Shown here in pieces: positions 11,277 to 22,238 of a stretch of DNA of 64,000 nt; position 1 is the first letter of the stretch, and each line of letters opens with the position of its first letter. The notes below the pieces were generated by a model. The model saw only the letters and a program-made list of their open reading frames with translations. It did not search any database and was not told the origin of the DNA. The stretch comes from Dryomyza anilis (Eukaryota > Arthropoda > Insecta > Diptera > Dryomyzidae): contig OX638132.1 in assembly GCA_951804985.1 (NCBI GenBank), positions 40,644,619-40,708,618 on the forward strand, given 5' to 3'. The position numbers and the translations under genes were made by a program.

Positions 11277-12154
11277 AAATAATGTATCGTAAAATATAAA
11301 ATCGGAACGAAGTTAAAAATGATGAAATGATAACCAACAAAGTAAATGTTTATGGAATTGACTATTTGGAACAATTCTTTTACACGTTTACGTAAAAATT
11401 TTTAAAGGATTGAAATAAAAACTTAATGTTTCTCTGCAATTAATTTTACAAACATTTACACCTTTATTAAAAATATTTTTTTCTCTTCGATAGATTTGGT
11501 AATTGGGCCATTAGGGCATATTCAATTTTCGCGCTGTAAATGATAACTTTTCCTTTGATTTGAATTTTGGGAGATTTTTCGAATATATTCTTTTTTGGAA
11601 ATTTGGAAAATTGTATCAAATACCAAAAAAATTGAGAGTTCAGTATTAATTCATGTTAATCAAGTTATTCAAATCATAAAAAGATAACCCCATAGAGAAT
11701 ATTTGAAAAATATCAACAACATAAACATATGAAGGTGGAGATTTCCCACATTAGTCCCACTATAAGTTTCCCTATTAAAATGTTTTATAAAAATAATTTA
11801 AAGTCGAACATTTATAATTTTTAACTTATTTTGGGTTAAACAAAAATAGTCGTTTATGGATTGTAAGCATTCATTTAATGAAAAATGAATTTGATTTATC
11901 ATTCGCTTGATTTTGATATTCAAAGCGAATACAATTTAGGTGAAGAGGAATGTTGCATGTTTTTTAAAAATTTATTATAATTATTGTATACAAATGAATT
12001 TATGGGTCCCTTTCAGATATAGAATTTATAATTGCAGCCCTGAGTCATGTACTAACAATATTTTTAATCACTACTTGATTTTTTATTTTCTTACTGTTTC
12101 AACTCAAAAATACTATTTGTATTAATTTGAATAAATGCTTTGTGAAAAATGATA

Positions 12155-12210
12155 CTTCTAGCGTAATGGTGAGAACTCGGGACTTGTAACCCGGAAATGC
12201 GTGTTCTTGT
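12155..12210 (+). other. tRNA-Thr-like fragment in the spacer
   Basis: TAGCGTAATGGTGAG resembles a D-arm and CTTGTAA an anticodon loop with TGT, between partly paired GGG/CCC arms. No proper acceptor stem or B box closes it, so it is at best a tRNA relic or SINE head. It recurs in units 2, 4 and 5 (about 21754, 29231, 34591). Confidence 0.3.
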
Positions 12211-12642
12211 ATATATATTTTTTTTATATTTGCGAATTTTTTAACATGTTTTTTTTCTTTTATAGAAGGTAATGTTGTTGAAGTACTTTGCATGAACGCC
12301 TCATATTGTTGAAAGCAATATTTTTAACAATATTAAAAATCTATTTTTTTAAATAAAAATGTATATTTGAAATTTTTTATATTTTTAAATAATTGGTAAA
12401 ATATGTCTGAATAATTTTTGAAATAAACACTTTTTGTCTTGCTGGAATGTTGCAGAGAGATTTATTGTGCAATATTGCGTTTGATGTATTGCTACAATAT
12501 TCCATAAAAATTGTAAGCGCAATATACATGTAATGTAGAAATATTGCTGCAAGATTGCAACAACAGTTTGTGCTGTAGGGGTAGATACTATTTGATGAAC
12601 ATTTTTAATTTATGACCATACTCTTTGTATTTATGTTAAACA

Positions 12643-12653
12643 ATATATATATA

Positions 12654-12735
<82 letters not shown>
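12643..12735. repeat. (TA)n tract at the end of array unit 1
   Basis: A near-pure TA dinucleotide run. The non-LTR element begins immediately to its right, and another TA run (17017-17076) lies on that element's other side, so the element sits inside one TA tract. Confidence 0.9.
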
Positions 12736-12740
<5 letters not shown>

Positions 12741-12850
12741 ATAATCGAGTTTTAGCTAATACAGCTAGCTTGCACTTTCACAGCATAATGCTGGAAAATA
12801 TTTACCCACTAAATTAGTTGGGCTCGTGAACAACACATGCATTTGTTACA

Positions 12851-15739
12851 TTATAGTTTAAATCTACATTTGAGTTGATTTTTTGACAGATTTATATTAT
12901 ACTGTGGACAATTATTAACTAAATTACACATTCGATTGAAGGGTGAAGCAGCTACATAATTAGTTCTACTATAAGGTACATAAAAAAGAACATCACGATG
13001 TCTGCTACTTCTACGATTATGGTTAAAACTAATATAGTTAAGAAGCTCGGGTGAATCAAGTCTACCGGTTATTAATTGATGTATGTAAATGATATCGGCA
13101 ATCTGTCTGCGCTCGTCAAGAGTCTTTAAATTTAGTAGTTTCAGACGATCTACGTATGGAGGAAGATGTAAGTTATCCATCCAATTTAAACCCTTGAGAG
13201 CGAAACGTACGAAGTTTTTCTGTATCCTTTCGATTCGGTCATTATGTACCTTGTAGAAAGGAGACCATACTTGACTTGCATATTCTAATTGTGAACGAAC
13301 CAGAGTGCAATATAGAGTCAAAGTTGTAAGGGGACTATTAAATTCTTTAGCCCATCGTTTGATAAAACCAAGTAATGATGAGGCTTTTTTACATATATTT
13401 TCAATATGTAAATTAAACGATAAATTTGTATCGACAAACACACCAAGATCTTTCACCACGTGCACCCGATTTAAAATTTTCTCTTTTAGTGAATAGTTGT
13501 ATTCTAGTTTATTTCTTTTGCGAGAAAATGTCATGGCTTGACACTTTTCTGGATAAAGAATCAAGTTATTCTTACAACACCACGTTTCAAATGATTTTAA
13601 GTCGGACTGAAGTATATGAACGTCCTTATCGTCATTTATTGATTTATATATTTTCATATCATCGGCAAAAATTAATAAATGCGAGTACTTAATGTTGTAT
13701 ATCACATCATTAATAGCCAGTATAAATAACAGTGGACCAAGATGACTACCCTGGGGTACCCCAGATGTTGCAATAAATGGCGAAGATAAATTATTTCTGA
13801 ATCGTATTTGATATGACCGTTCAGATAAATAGGATCCTATCCACTTAACAAAGAATTCGGGAAATCCCAGTACCTTTAGTTTGAATAAAATTAAGTTATG
13901 AGGAAGTTTATCGAAAGCTTTACTGAAATCTGTGTAAATGCAGTCGACTTGTTTTCCTGATTCTATTGAACTTATTGCAAATGAAGTGAAGTCTAATAGA
14001 TTAGATACTGTGGATCTTCCGGTTACAAATCCGTGCTGACGTGTGGTAATTACATCTCTACAGTGGATTTTAACTTGATCATATACAATACGTTCAAACA
14101 ATTTCGGTATTGATGACAATTTAGCGATTGGCCTATAGTTATTTACATCATTTTTACACCCCTTTTTAAAAATTGGGCTTATAAATGAGTTTTTCCAAAA
14201 TATTGGGAAATTACTTTCATTTATTGATTTATTAAATATGGAACAAAGTGGTTTACATAACGAAGGACCACATTTCTTTATAACTGTTGCCGGGATACCG
14301 TCTGGTCCAGAACTAAAATCATCATCAATCGTCGAAATATATTGCAAAATCTGCTCCGGAGAAAATGATATAGATACTAATGAAGTTTTAGGAGCAGAAC
14401 GCATGTAATCAAAATAATTAACATCGGTTATAAAAGAATCATTAGAGAATGATTGTTTAAACAGGCTTGCAAATAGGCCACATATGACATTAGGGTCGCT
14501 AGTGAATCCATCATTATTTTTAAAAGAAGCAGGAAAACCATCGTTCTTTTTTTTAGTATTGATGAAACCCCAGAACTTTTTTGGATCTGATAAAATTTGT
14601 ATCTTCATTTTATCAATATACTCAGTGTAAAGAATTTTAGATATAGACTGGAATTCCAGAAACAATTTGTTGTATGTTTCTAGGTCACTTGGGTCTTGAC
14701 TGCTGACATATCTATTCCATGCTCTATTCCTAGAGTTACGTAGCATCTTCAATTCCTTAGTGTACCAGGGATACGATGAGATCTTAGTGAACTTAAGGCT
14801 ATATGGTACAGATTGTGCTATGCAGGAAAAGAGTTCATGGTAAAAATAGTTTATGGCAACATCAAGTTCATTTTCATTAATATAGTCTGATATTAAATCA
14901 ATTTTAGCAGACAGCAATTCATTTAACAATGAAAAGTTGGCTTTTTTAAAATTAAATTCATAAGCCTTGTCTGCAGATTTACTATTAATGATATTCGCTC
15001 TATCAGATTGATAAAATATTGTTAGAGGCGGATGATATGCATCAATGTCCATTAGAACATTCGTCGAATTTGTAACTACAACATTGTTACTATCTGTAGT
15101 AAATACCAAGTCAAGTTGTCGTTCCAGACAATTAGTAATACAACTTACTTGTTGTAAGTCAGATGATATAGTGTCAACAAAAATCTGTTCTTGTCGAGAT
15201 TTAGAGTTAGACGCACAGAAATATGTGTCGTCGTCAGAGTTATTCCATATTAAATCTGGTAAATTAAAATCACCTAAAAGTATGATATCATCAGAACTAT
15301 TAAGCATTTCCAATACAAAATCTATAGACTTAGATAAGGTCTCATAGACTTCTACGCTACTTTTCGGAGGAATGTAAGCGTTTAAGACATATACACAGGA
15401 ATTGTGAAGTACAATCCTAACACAAATAAGCTCTAATGAAGCAGCTATTGGAATTTCTAATAAGGAACTTATTAAGTTGTTCTTTATTGCTATTAATATT
15501 CCACCACCGACTGGAGATTTTTCGATGTCAAATCTATCTTTTCTAAAAACATTGAATGAATTATCAAATAATTCAACATTTGAAAAGCTCTTATTTAGCC
15601 ATGTTTCAGTTAACGCGATGATATCGTTCGCGAAATTCTGAGTAGATAAAAAGAGATCCCGAGTCTTTGAACGCAATCCCCTTACGTTTTGGTAGTAAAG
15701 GGAGATACGCTTAAGTTTTTTGGATTTTGGTGGACTGTT
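12851..15739 (-). CDS. Non-LTR retrotransposon ORF2: AP endonuclease + reverse transcriptase
   Basis: The frame is open from 15739 to 12851 (962 codons) and overlaps the end of ORF1 in the -1 frame. It has no ATG before residue ~145, yet the endonuclease signature starts at once (LYYQNVRGLRSK, about 15702-15667). Endonuclease motifs follow: ALTETWLN, GGGILIAI, LLGDFNLP, and a terminal AYHPPL where many families have SDH. RT motifs are YRPIAKLSSIPKLFERIV, QHGFVTGRSTVSNLL, DFSKAFDKLPH, SGVPQGSHLGPLLF and the catalytic FADD. The C-terminal third matches the thumb/connector region of these proteins. It would nick DNA and copy the element RNA at the nick. No internal stops were seen. Confidence 0.93.
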   Translation of the reverse strand, partial: NSPPKSKKLKRISLYYQNVRGLRSKTRDLFLSTQNFANDIIALTETWLNKSFSNVELFDNSFNVFRKDRFDIEKSPVGGGILIAIKNNLISSLLEIPIAASLELICVRIVLHNSCVYVLNAYIPPKSSVEVYETLSKSIDFVLEMLNSSDDIILLGDFNLPDLIWNNSDDDTYFCASNSKSRQEQIFVDTISSDLQQVSCITNCLERQLDLVFTTDSNNVVVTNSTNVLMDIDAYHPPLTIFYQSDRANIINSKSADKAYEFNFKKANFSLLNELLSAKIDLISDYINENELDVAINYFYHELFSCIAQSVPYSLKFTKISSYPWYTKELKMLRNSRNRAWNRYVSSQDPSDLETYNKLFLEFQSISKILYTEYIDKMKIQILSDPKKFWGFINTKKKNDGFPASFKNNDGFTSDPNVICGLFASLFKQSFSNDSFITDVNYFDYMRSAPKTSLVSISFSPEQILQYISTIDDDFSSGPDGIPATVIKKCGPSLCKPLCSIFNKSINESNFPIFWKNSFISPIFKKGCKNDVNNYRPIAKLSSIPKLFERIVYDQVKIHCRDVITTRQHGFVTGRSTVSNLLDFTSFAISSIESGKQVDCIYTDFSKAFDKLPHNLILFKLKVLGFPEFFVKWIGSYLSERSYQIRFRNNLSSPFIATSGVPQGSHLGPLLFILAINDVIYNIKYSHLLIFADDMKIYKSINDDKDVHILQSDLKSFETWCCKNNLILYPEKCQAMTFSRKRNKLEYNYSLKEKILNRVHVVKDLGVFVDTNLSFNLHIENICKKASSLLGFIKRWAKEFNSPLTTLTLYCTLVRSQLEYASQVWSPFYKVHNDRIERIQKNFVRFALKGLNWMDNLHLPPYVDRLKLLNLKTLDERRQIADIIYIHQLITGRLDSPELLNYISFNHNRRSSRHRDVLFYVPYSRTNYVAASPFNRMCNLVNNCPQYNINLSKNQLKCRFKL
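15677..15721 (-). promoter_or_regulatory. Candidate -1 ribosomal frameshift signal between ORF1 and ORF2
   Basis: On the minus strand the heptamer A AAA AAC (15721-15715) lies in the ORF1 frame as CCA AAA AAC; slipping back one base continues into ORF2. An 11-base spacer is followed by a 9-bp stem, TCCCTTTAC / GTAAGGGGA (15703-15695 with 15685-15677, one G-U pair), with a 9-base loop. This is the standard layout of a eukaryotic -1 frameshift site. That it works is inference; termination-reinitiation is the alternative. Confidence 0.55.
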
Positions 15740-16602
15740 TTAGTTGGTCTATTGTTTCTTTTGGTTTTGAATTCGGAAACAAGGATGTTATCAGTCCACA
15801 GATTTGAACTGATAACGGCCGCAGCATGTTCTTCCGCAATTGACAAAGTAAAAGATGCATGTGTTGGCCTGTTTCCGATTTTTTTACAAGAAATGTAAGT
15901 GTCAGTTGGCACGAGTTTATTCATTTTTATAAAATTGGAAACATTCTCCGTTGTTGTGTCAGGCATCAACCGAGATAAAAAAATTCTTTTTAATTTTGGG
16001 ATTGCCTTTAACGTTGAACTAACTGGTGTCTTACTACTTGTGGTTGTTTTGGGCAGTGTAACTGCTATTAGTGGTGGACTAATAGAGGGAACAGAAGGGG
16101 TAACAGAAGTTGTTTGGGAGCTACGTTTAGCCTTAGGAGGACTTAAAGATTTATTATTATATTTTCGTTTGCGTTTTTTTTCAACTTTTTTAGTTGAAGG
16201 TTCATTATCAGAGACTGATTCATTAATAATAGCTGTATTATCTTCAACACAGTCTGGCTTATTTGCGGTATCACTAATTTCTACTATTGAGCTAAATTCG
16301 TTTAACGAATTAAATATTTCACTGTAGTTTGAATTTAAAATACTAAGTTTTTCACCAAAGTTTTTAATTTTAACAAAAAAAACAGATGGAGAAAGGGGTC
16401 TACAAGTAGGACAGTACCACTGTAAACCTGAATGCACTGAACATAAAAATTCAGTGCATCCAATAGAAATATTAGCACATGTAGCGTGGTACAATTGACC
16501 ACAGGGACCAGAACAGGAAAACATTGAGTTTAAAATGTTCTGACTTTTACATTTGTCCCTCAGTGAGCAGGCAGCGAAGTTTTCAACTGATAAGAAATCC
16601 AT
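15682..16602 (-). CDS. Non-LTR retrotransposon ORF1 protein with PHD-like zinc cluster
   Basis: This 306-residue frame starts at an ATG (MDFLSVENFAACSLRDKC). Residues about 12-67 carry spaced C and H residues (CSGPCGQLYHATC, then CSVHSGLQWYCPTC) in the C4HC3-like order of a PHD finger, as in ORF1 of some CR1-group elements. Then come a serine/threonine/lysine-rich linker with KKRKRKYNNK (a nuclear-localisation-like basic patch) and a C-terminal domain from about residue 210 (KRIFLSRLMPDTTTENVSNF), with an RNA-binding, RRM-like or esterase-free ORF1 feel. The likely role is RNA binding in the transposition complex. The last codons contain the slippery sequence discussed separately; the stop is TAA at 15684-15682. 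Confidence 0.85.
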   Translation of the reverse strand: MDFLSVENFAACSLRDKCKSQNILNSMFSCSGPCGQLYHATCANISIGCTEFLCSVHSGLQWYCPTCRPLSPSVFFVKIKNFGEKLSILNSNYSEIFNSLNEFSSIVEISDTANKPDCVEDNTAIINESVSDNEPSTKKVEKKRKRKYNNKSLSPPKAKRSSQTTSVTPSVPSISPPLIAVTLPKTTTSSKTPVSSTLKAIPKLKRIFLSRLMPDTTTENVSNFIKMNKLVPTDTYISCKKIGNRPTHASFTLSIAEEHAAAVISSNLWTDNILVSEFKTKRNNRPTKTVHQNPKNLSVSPFTTKT

Positions 16603-16980
16603 AGTATAAAACTATCGAAAAACACAAAGTTAAGAATTTAGTGCTAAAAAAAATTTTAAGGTACGCAAGGGTTAATGCTACTGATTTTGAACACACTAAC
16701 AACACAACAAGAGTTTAGCGTAAACAAATATAGCACAAAGAAGAATTGGAAATCACAAATAAACTAACAATAACAATTTACATGCAACAGAATTATTTTA
16801 TGCAATTATTACAAAAAATGTGTGCAATTAGTTGAATAATTGCACATTAACTATTGGTTAAATCAATTGCTAGACAATAATGTAAAACAATGTACACTAC
16901 ACTTTATAAAATTTATATTACTTTGTTTTAATTTTTAAATAACACTGTTCTAATCACAAATGCATGCGCTAAAACAAAAA

Positions 16981-17013
16981 CAACCGTCACCGACAAAGAA
17001 ACGGAACCAACTG

Positions 17014-17014
<1 letters not shown>
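16981..17014 (-). promoter_or_regulatory. Internal Inr + DPE promoter at the 5' end of the non-LTR element
   Basis: Minus-strand TCAGTT places an initiator A at 17012. GGTTG lies at +28 to +32 (16985-16981), an exact match to the arthropod DPE consensus RGWYV at the required spacing. Jockey-type elements are known to use such downstream promoters that travel with the element. Confidence 0.75.

Positions 17015-17076
<62 letters not shown>
17015..17076. repeat. (TA)n tract, right side of the non-LTR insertion
   Basis: It continues the TA run of 12643-12735 beyond the inserted element and runs directly into the copia fragment of array unit 2. Confidence 0.9.
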
Positions 17077-17079
<3 letters not shown>

Positions 17080-17598
17080 GGATTGTCAGAGTGCAATTCG
17101 TTTGGTCAAAAATTCCGAATTTCACAACATTAATGTGCGATACCATTTCATCCGTGAAAAATTTGAGGAAGACGTTTTTAAGTTGAAGTGTCAACTGTGT
17201 CAACTGATGAACAGCTGGCAGATATTGTGTCGAAGTCGTTGTCAAAAACAAAACATCACATTTTTCGTTCACTTATGAATATACATTAAAATATGAATAT
17301 TGTTTTTTGATTAATATTTTTTGAATTTTATTTAAATAATTAAATAATGTATAAAATTAAGATTTTGAATTTATATTTAAAAAAACTGTTAACTAAAAGT
17401 CGGAGTATTGAAGTATGCAGATGTCTTTGTATTTAGTTAAAGTTATTTAGCGCGATGGCGCTCGTGTTTATTCTGATATACACATTTTTCTGTAACAAAG
17501 TTTGTAGTCCGTAAGATCTCGTTTGATGAACAAACACTGCTGAATAAAACAAAACTAAATTAACAATTTCTCTCGCGTTTATTTCATTAAAGGACTCA
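17077..17598 (+). pseudogene. Truncated copia 3' end + LTR, unit 2
   Basis: It corresponds to 7925-8445 of the full element: the end of RNase H, then the 3' UTR and LTR (17409-17598). Two small deletions relative to the full copy occur, one of about 12 bases after GAATTTCACAA and one in the following VSTDEQ codons, where GTGTCAACT is also duplicated. This LTR keeps the GCGCGATGGCGCTCG block. Confidence 0.93.
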
Positions 17599-18493
17599 AA
17601 AAGTAAAGATATCACTTTGTGAAAAACAAGTATAATTAAAACACAGACCTCTTGGAAAAATTGTTTTTTATGAGATCATTAAATTTTTATGAGATCATTA
17701 AATTCTTAAATAATGTTGATATTTATTAAATTAGATTAGATAAATTAGATTAACTGTGACTTTGCTGATGTCCATACCTTATTTGTTATGAAAAATACTA
17801 TTTCTGTCGGCGCATGTTTCTGCATTCAATGTTTTGTTCCGCGAAGAAGTTAAAAATTTCACCCATTTTAAATGTATTGATGTGTCTCTGTATTTTTAGA
17901 TTCTATCTGCATTTGAGTAATTTCAACATAAACTTCATCGATTAAATTTTGTATTATTGTTCTCAACATCACCTCTTAAATTATTTAGAAATACGAAACT
18001 ATTTTCAATCGGCTTGAGGTAAGTCAGTTTTTATCGAATCTTATCGAAACAGGTGCACATGTATTGTTTATAATTGCTTCACACTTACTGCGTTATCAAT
18101 AATCAAAAAATAATGTACATCTTTAACATATACATTTATGTCAAAAAACTACTACTATGTTAAGTTGAACATTATTTTTTGATTATTGGTAACGCTGTTA
18201 GTTCTAGCACTTAGTTATAGCATAAGAAAATTTTGCTTCGAAGCATGATCACACTCACACTACATGTCTGTATACTGGTACAGCCTCTAGCTGGCAACAA
18301 AAACTTCTTTTACAACAATACTCACAACATTGGTTTGCTGTACACAAAATTTCCCACCAAAAAAACGATTGCTTGGATGCTGTGTTCACATTTTGTTGTT
18401 GTTGTTGCACTTTCAAAAGAAGCAGAAGATATGCGAAACAATATATATAAAAACGCAAAAAGCAATAGCTGTTGTTTATTGTCCTTAAATTTT

Positions 18494-19193
18494 TATACCC
18501 TACACTAAGAGTGAAAGGGTATATTCAGTTTGGTTCGCCGTTTGTAACACCCAGAAGGAAGCATCTCCGGTATGGAAAAGTATATATATTCTTGATCAGC
18601 ATGACCTCCTGAGGCGATTTAGCGATGTCCGTCTGTCTGTCCGTCTGTCTGTCTGTTGAAATCCCTACTACTTTTAGAATTGAAGAGCTAGATAAATGAA
18701 ACTTATAACTTAGATTACTAATATACCTACGCTGTATGTGCTGTATGGGCGAGATCGGTCCATTGTGACCTATGATTCGACCACTTATGTTCTAATACCT
18801 CATATAAAATGTACATATAAAGATCAATTTTTATGTATACGTGCTTAGGTAAACTTTTTTAGCCAAATATATATTGACATCATGCTCAAATACATTATAA
18901 TAATGTTTTCCGGCGAAAAGACTTGTGGTTCACAAAAAAAAATCGAAATTCGGTACACCTACCCATTTGTAAATATGGGTATCAAATGAATGGAAATTCT
19001 TCAGCGATTGAATGTTTGTAGTTATTTTCAGGATTCGTATACCCTGGTGACCTATATATCACTTTGAATGGTAACCACACATATGTGTAGGGTATTTATA
19101 GTCGGCTTAGACCGACTATAATTTTGATAATCCTAACTATCATAATTACACCTACTTTAAAATTTCCCATGTGATCTAACCTTCCCAACTGGT
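18494..19193 (+). mobile_element. DINE-1/mini-me-like Helentron, complete, unit 2
   Basis: The 700-bp element starts TATACCCTACACTAAGAG and ends CCCAACTGGT, with the core GTATATATATTCTTGATCAG, a short (GTCY)n tract at 18630-18655 and a 3' hairpin (AGTCGG/CCGACT, about 19099-19115). Compared with unit 1, it sits between two Ts of a seven-T run with no target-site duplication, as Helitron-like elements do. It encodes nothing and would depend on a Helentron Rep/helicase in trans. Confidence 0.92.
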
Positions 19194-20170
19194 TTTATTT
19201 TAATTTTTAATGCAAAAACTAATTTGTCGGGCTCTAGGTCTACCAAATGCAATATGTATTTTGCACTGGTTCAAAAAACAACAACAGTAATTGACAAAAA
19301 ACCAAAAACTTGTTGGCCGACCGTACAGCTGTTTCGGAAGCAGCCAAGCTTCCTCATCAGCGGTCTTGTATGCAGTTTGTGCTTAGCTAAACCTACAACT
19401 TCACTTTGTATAATAAACAGAATGCGAATTCTGTTCTGCACAAAGTGACGAGAAGGCAAGCAGCAAATATTTAATTTTTTATTGTATTTTGTTTAGATTT
19501 TTAGAACGCGATTTAGTGGTCGCATTTTTGGAGTTTATAGTTTAATATTTTATTACAATATTATTTATTACAATAAGAATTTCGGTTTATCTATATATAT
19601 AAACCTAAATCATTCAAAACATCATAACTCAGCACATACACAAGCTAAAAAGATGAAAAAAAAAAATCAAATACAAAAAAATATGCAAAAGCAAAAATCA
19701 AACACAAAAACAAAAGCATAAAACTAAAGCAATAACACATAATCAACTACAAAATAAAAAAAGATGGAAATACTAAAACAAATGCAAATACAAACAAAAA
19801 TAAACAAAATCAAAAACATAACAAAGCTCAAAAACAAAAGGAAAAACACAAAAGGAAAAAAACAAAAGTAATAACACAAAAAAAATGCAAAAATTAAAAA
19901 CAAATTGAAAAACCCAAAATAAAAACTCAAAAATAATAGAATAAAAACAAAATACGGAAGCAAATCACAAAAACGGATATAAACAGAATAACAAAAACAC
20001 AACTACAAAAAAAACCACATATAAAGTGAAAACACAAAAAGAAAGCGAAAACAAAATCAAAAACAAAAGCCTCCATAGAAGGTACGTTTTCAAGATGGTG
20101 TATGTCAACAATTATTATAGTGATTCAAGATATTTCACACCAGAGTAACAACCATCCCAAATTCTTTAAA

Positions 20171-20612
20171 CTCACCACACCAAAATTCACCGCAACGAAA
20201 TTCACCACATTAAAACTCACCACAATGAAACTGACCACACCAAAATTCACCACACTTATATTTATCACACTAAAGTTCACCACACTAAAATTCACCACGC
20301 TAGAACTCACCACACTTAAATTCACCACACTAAAATTCACCACACTAAAATTCACCACACTAAAACTCACCACACTACAATTCACCACAATAAAATTCAC
20401 CACACTAAAACTTACCAAACAAAAACTCACCACGCCAAAATACACATCACCACACCGAAACTCACCACATTAAAACTTCTACTGGGAAAAACTCTACGGG
20501 GAAGAATTCTACCGGGAAAAATTCAACCGGGATGAGTTCTACCGGGAAGAATTCTACGGGAAAGCGTTCTATGGGGAAAATTTTACGGGGAAGATTTCTA
20601 CTGGGAAATAAT
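20171..20612. repeat. Paired 15-bp minisatellites, unit 2
   Basis: The first minisatellite (CACCACACTAAAATT type) runs 20171-20475 and the second (TTCTACCGGGAAGAA type) 20477-20612. There is one more first-type copy than in unit 1, shared with unit 4. Confidence 0.88.
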
Positions 20613-22238
20613 CGAAGGCGAAATATATATAATATTTGTCCTCTTGTAATAAATGGATATGTTTCGACATCGTGATGATCGATTCCAACTTATTATTAAT
20701 AATTTCACACACATTTATTACACACGCGATAGATTTACGAATTAAATTCAATACATTTCAACAAATGCCGATGCTGAAAAAAGAATTTGATCTGTTCTGT
20801 CTTGTTTTCTTTTGTATTCTTATTTTTTTTATATGTTTTCTGCTTCTTTTTGCTTTACGAATATCAATTTGTAAATTATGTATTTGTAAATAATGTATCG
20901 TAAAATATAAAATCGGAACGAAGTTAAAAATGATGAAATGATAACCAACAAAGTAAATGTTTATGGAATTGACTATTTGGAACAATTCTTTTACACGTTT
21001 ACGTACAAATTTTTAAAGGATTGAAATAAAAACTGAATGTTTCTCTGCAATTAATTTTACAAACATTTACACCTTTATTAAAAATATTTTTTTCTCTTCG
21101 ATAGATTTGGTAATTGGGCCATTAGGGCATATTCAATTTTCGCGCTGTAAATGATAACTTTTCCTTTGATTTGAATTTTGGGAGATTTTTCGAATATATT
21201 CTTTTTTGGAAATTTGGAAAATTGTATCAAATACCAAAAAAATTGAGAGTTTAGTATTAATTCATGTTAATCAAGTTATTCAAATCATAAAAAGATAACC
21301 CCATAGAGACTATTTGAAAAATATCAACAACATAAACATATGAAGGTGGAGATTTCCCACATTAGTCCCACTATAAGTTTCCCTATTAAAATGTTTTATA
21401 AAAATAATTTAAAGTCGAACATTTATAATTTTTAACTTATTTTGGGTTAAACAAAAATAGTCGTTTATGGATTGTATGCATTCATTTAATGAAAAAAGAA
21501 TTTGATTTATCATTCGCTTGATTTTGATATTCAAAGCGAATACAATTTAGGTGAAATTTTTACAAATTTATTATAATTATTGTATACAAATGAATTTATG
21601 GGTCCCTTTCAGATGTAGAATTTATAATTGCAGCCCTGAGTCATGTACTAACAATATTTTTAATCACTACTTGATTTTTTATTTTCTTACTGTTTCAACT
21701 CAAAAATACTATTTGTATTAATTTGAATAAATGCTTTGTGAAAAATGATACTTCTAGCGTAATGGTGAGAACTCGGGACTTGTAACCCGGAAATGCGTGT
21801 TCTTGTATATATATTTTTTTTATATTTGCGAATTTTTTTAACATGTTTTTTTTCTTTTATAGAAGGTAATGTTGTTGAAGTACTTTGCATGAACGCCTCA
21901 TATTGTTGAAAGCAATATTTTTAACAATATTAAAATCTATTTTTTTAAATAAAAATGTATATTTGAAATTTTTTATATTTTTAAATAATTGGTAAAATAT
22001 GTCTGAATAATTTTTGAAATAAACACTTTTTGTCTTGCTGGAATGTTGCAGAGAGATTTTTTGTGCAATATTGCGATTGATGTATTGCTACAATATTCCA
22101 TAAAAATTGTATGCGAAATATACATGTAATGTAGAAATATTGCTGCAAGATTGCAACAACAGTTTGTGCTGTAGGGGTAGATACTATTTGATGAACATTT
22201 TTAATTTATGACCATACTCTTTGTATTTATGTTAAACA

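Larger units (their letters stand above)
7925..12735 (+). repeat. Array unit 1
   Basis: This unit is continuous with the full copia element. It has no DINE-1, but carries a SINE at 10972-11276. Its right part shares variants with the right part of unit 5 (GTAAGCGCAATATAC near 12518, GCGTTTGATGTATTGC near 12477) that units 2-4 lack. Confidence 0.9.
12736..17014 (-). mobile_element. Full-length CR1/jockey-type non-LTR retrotransposon
   Basis: On the minus strand the element has a ~410-base 5' leader with an internal promoter at its first bases, ORF1 with a PHD-like cysteine/histidine cluster, ORF2 with endonuclease and reverse transcriptase, and a short 3' UTR (about 110 bases) ending in ATTATTAT and the TA tract. 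Both ORFs are open throughout, unlike every other coding element in this window, so this is probably a recent and possibly active copy. Target-site duplications cannot be told from the TA repeats. The clade is CR1/jockey-like by domain layout; I cannot place it more finely. Confidence 0.92.

Noticed and set aside
18630..18660. Independent (GTCT)n microsatellite
   Set aside because: The tract is the standard internal (GTCY)n part of DINE-1/mini-me elements and recurs at the same place in each copy.
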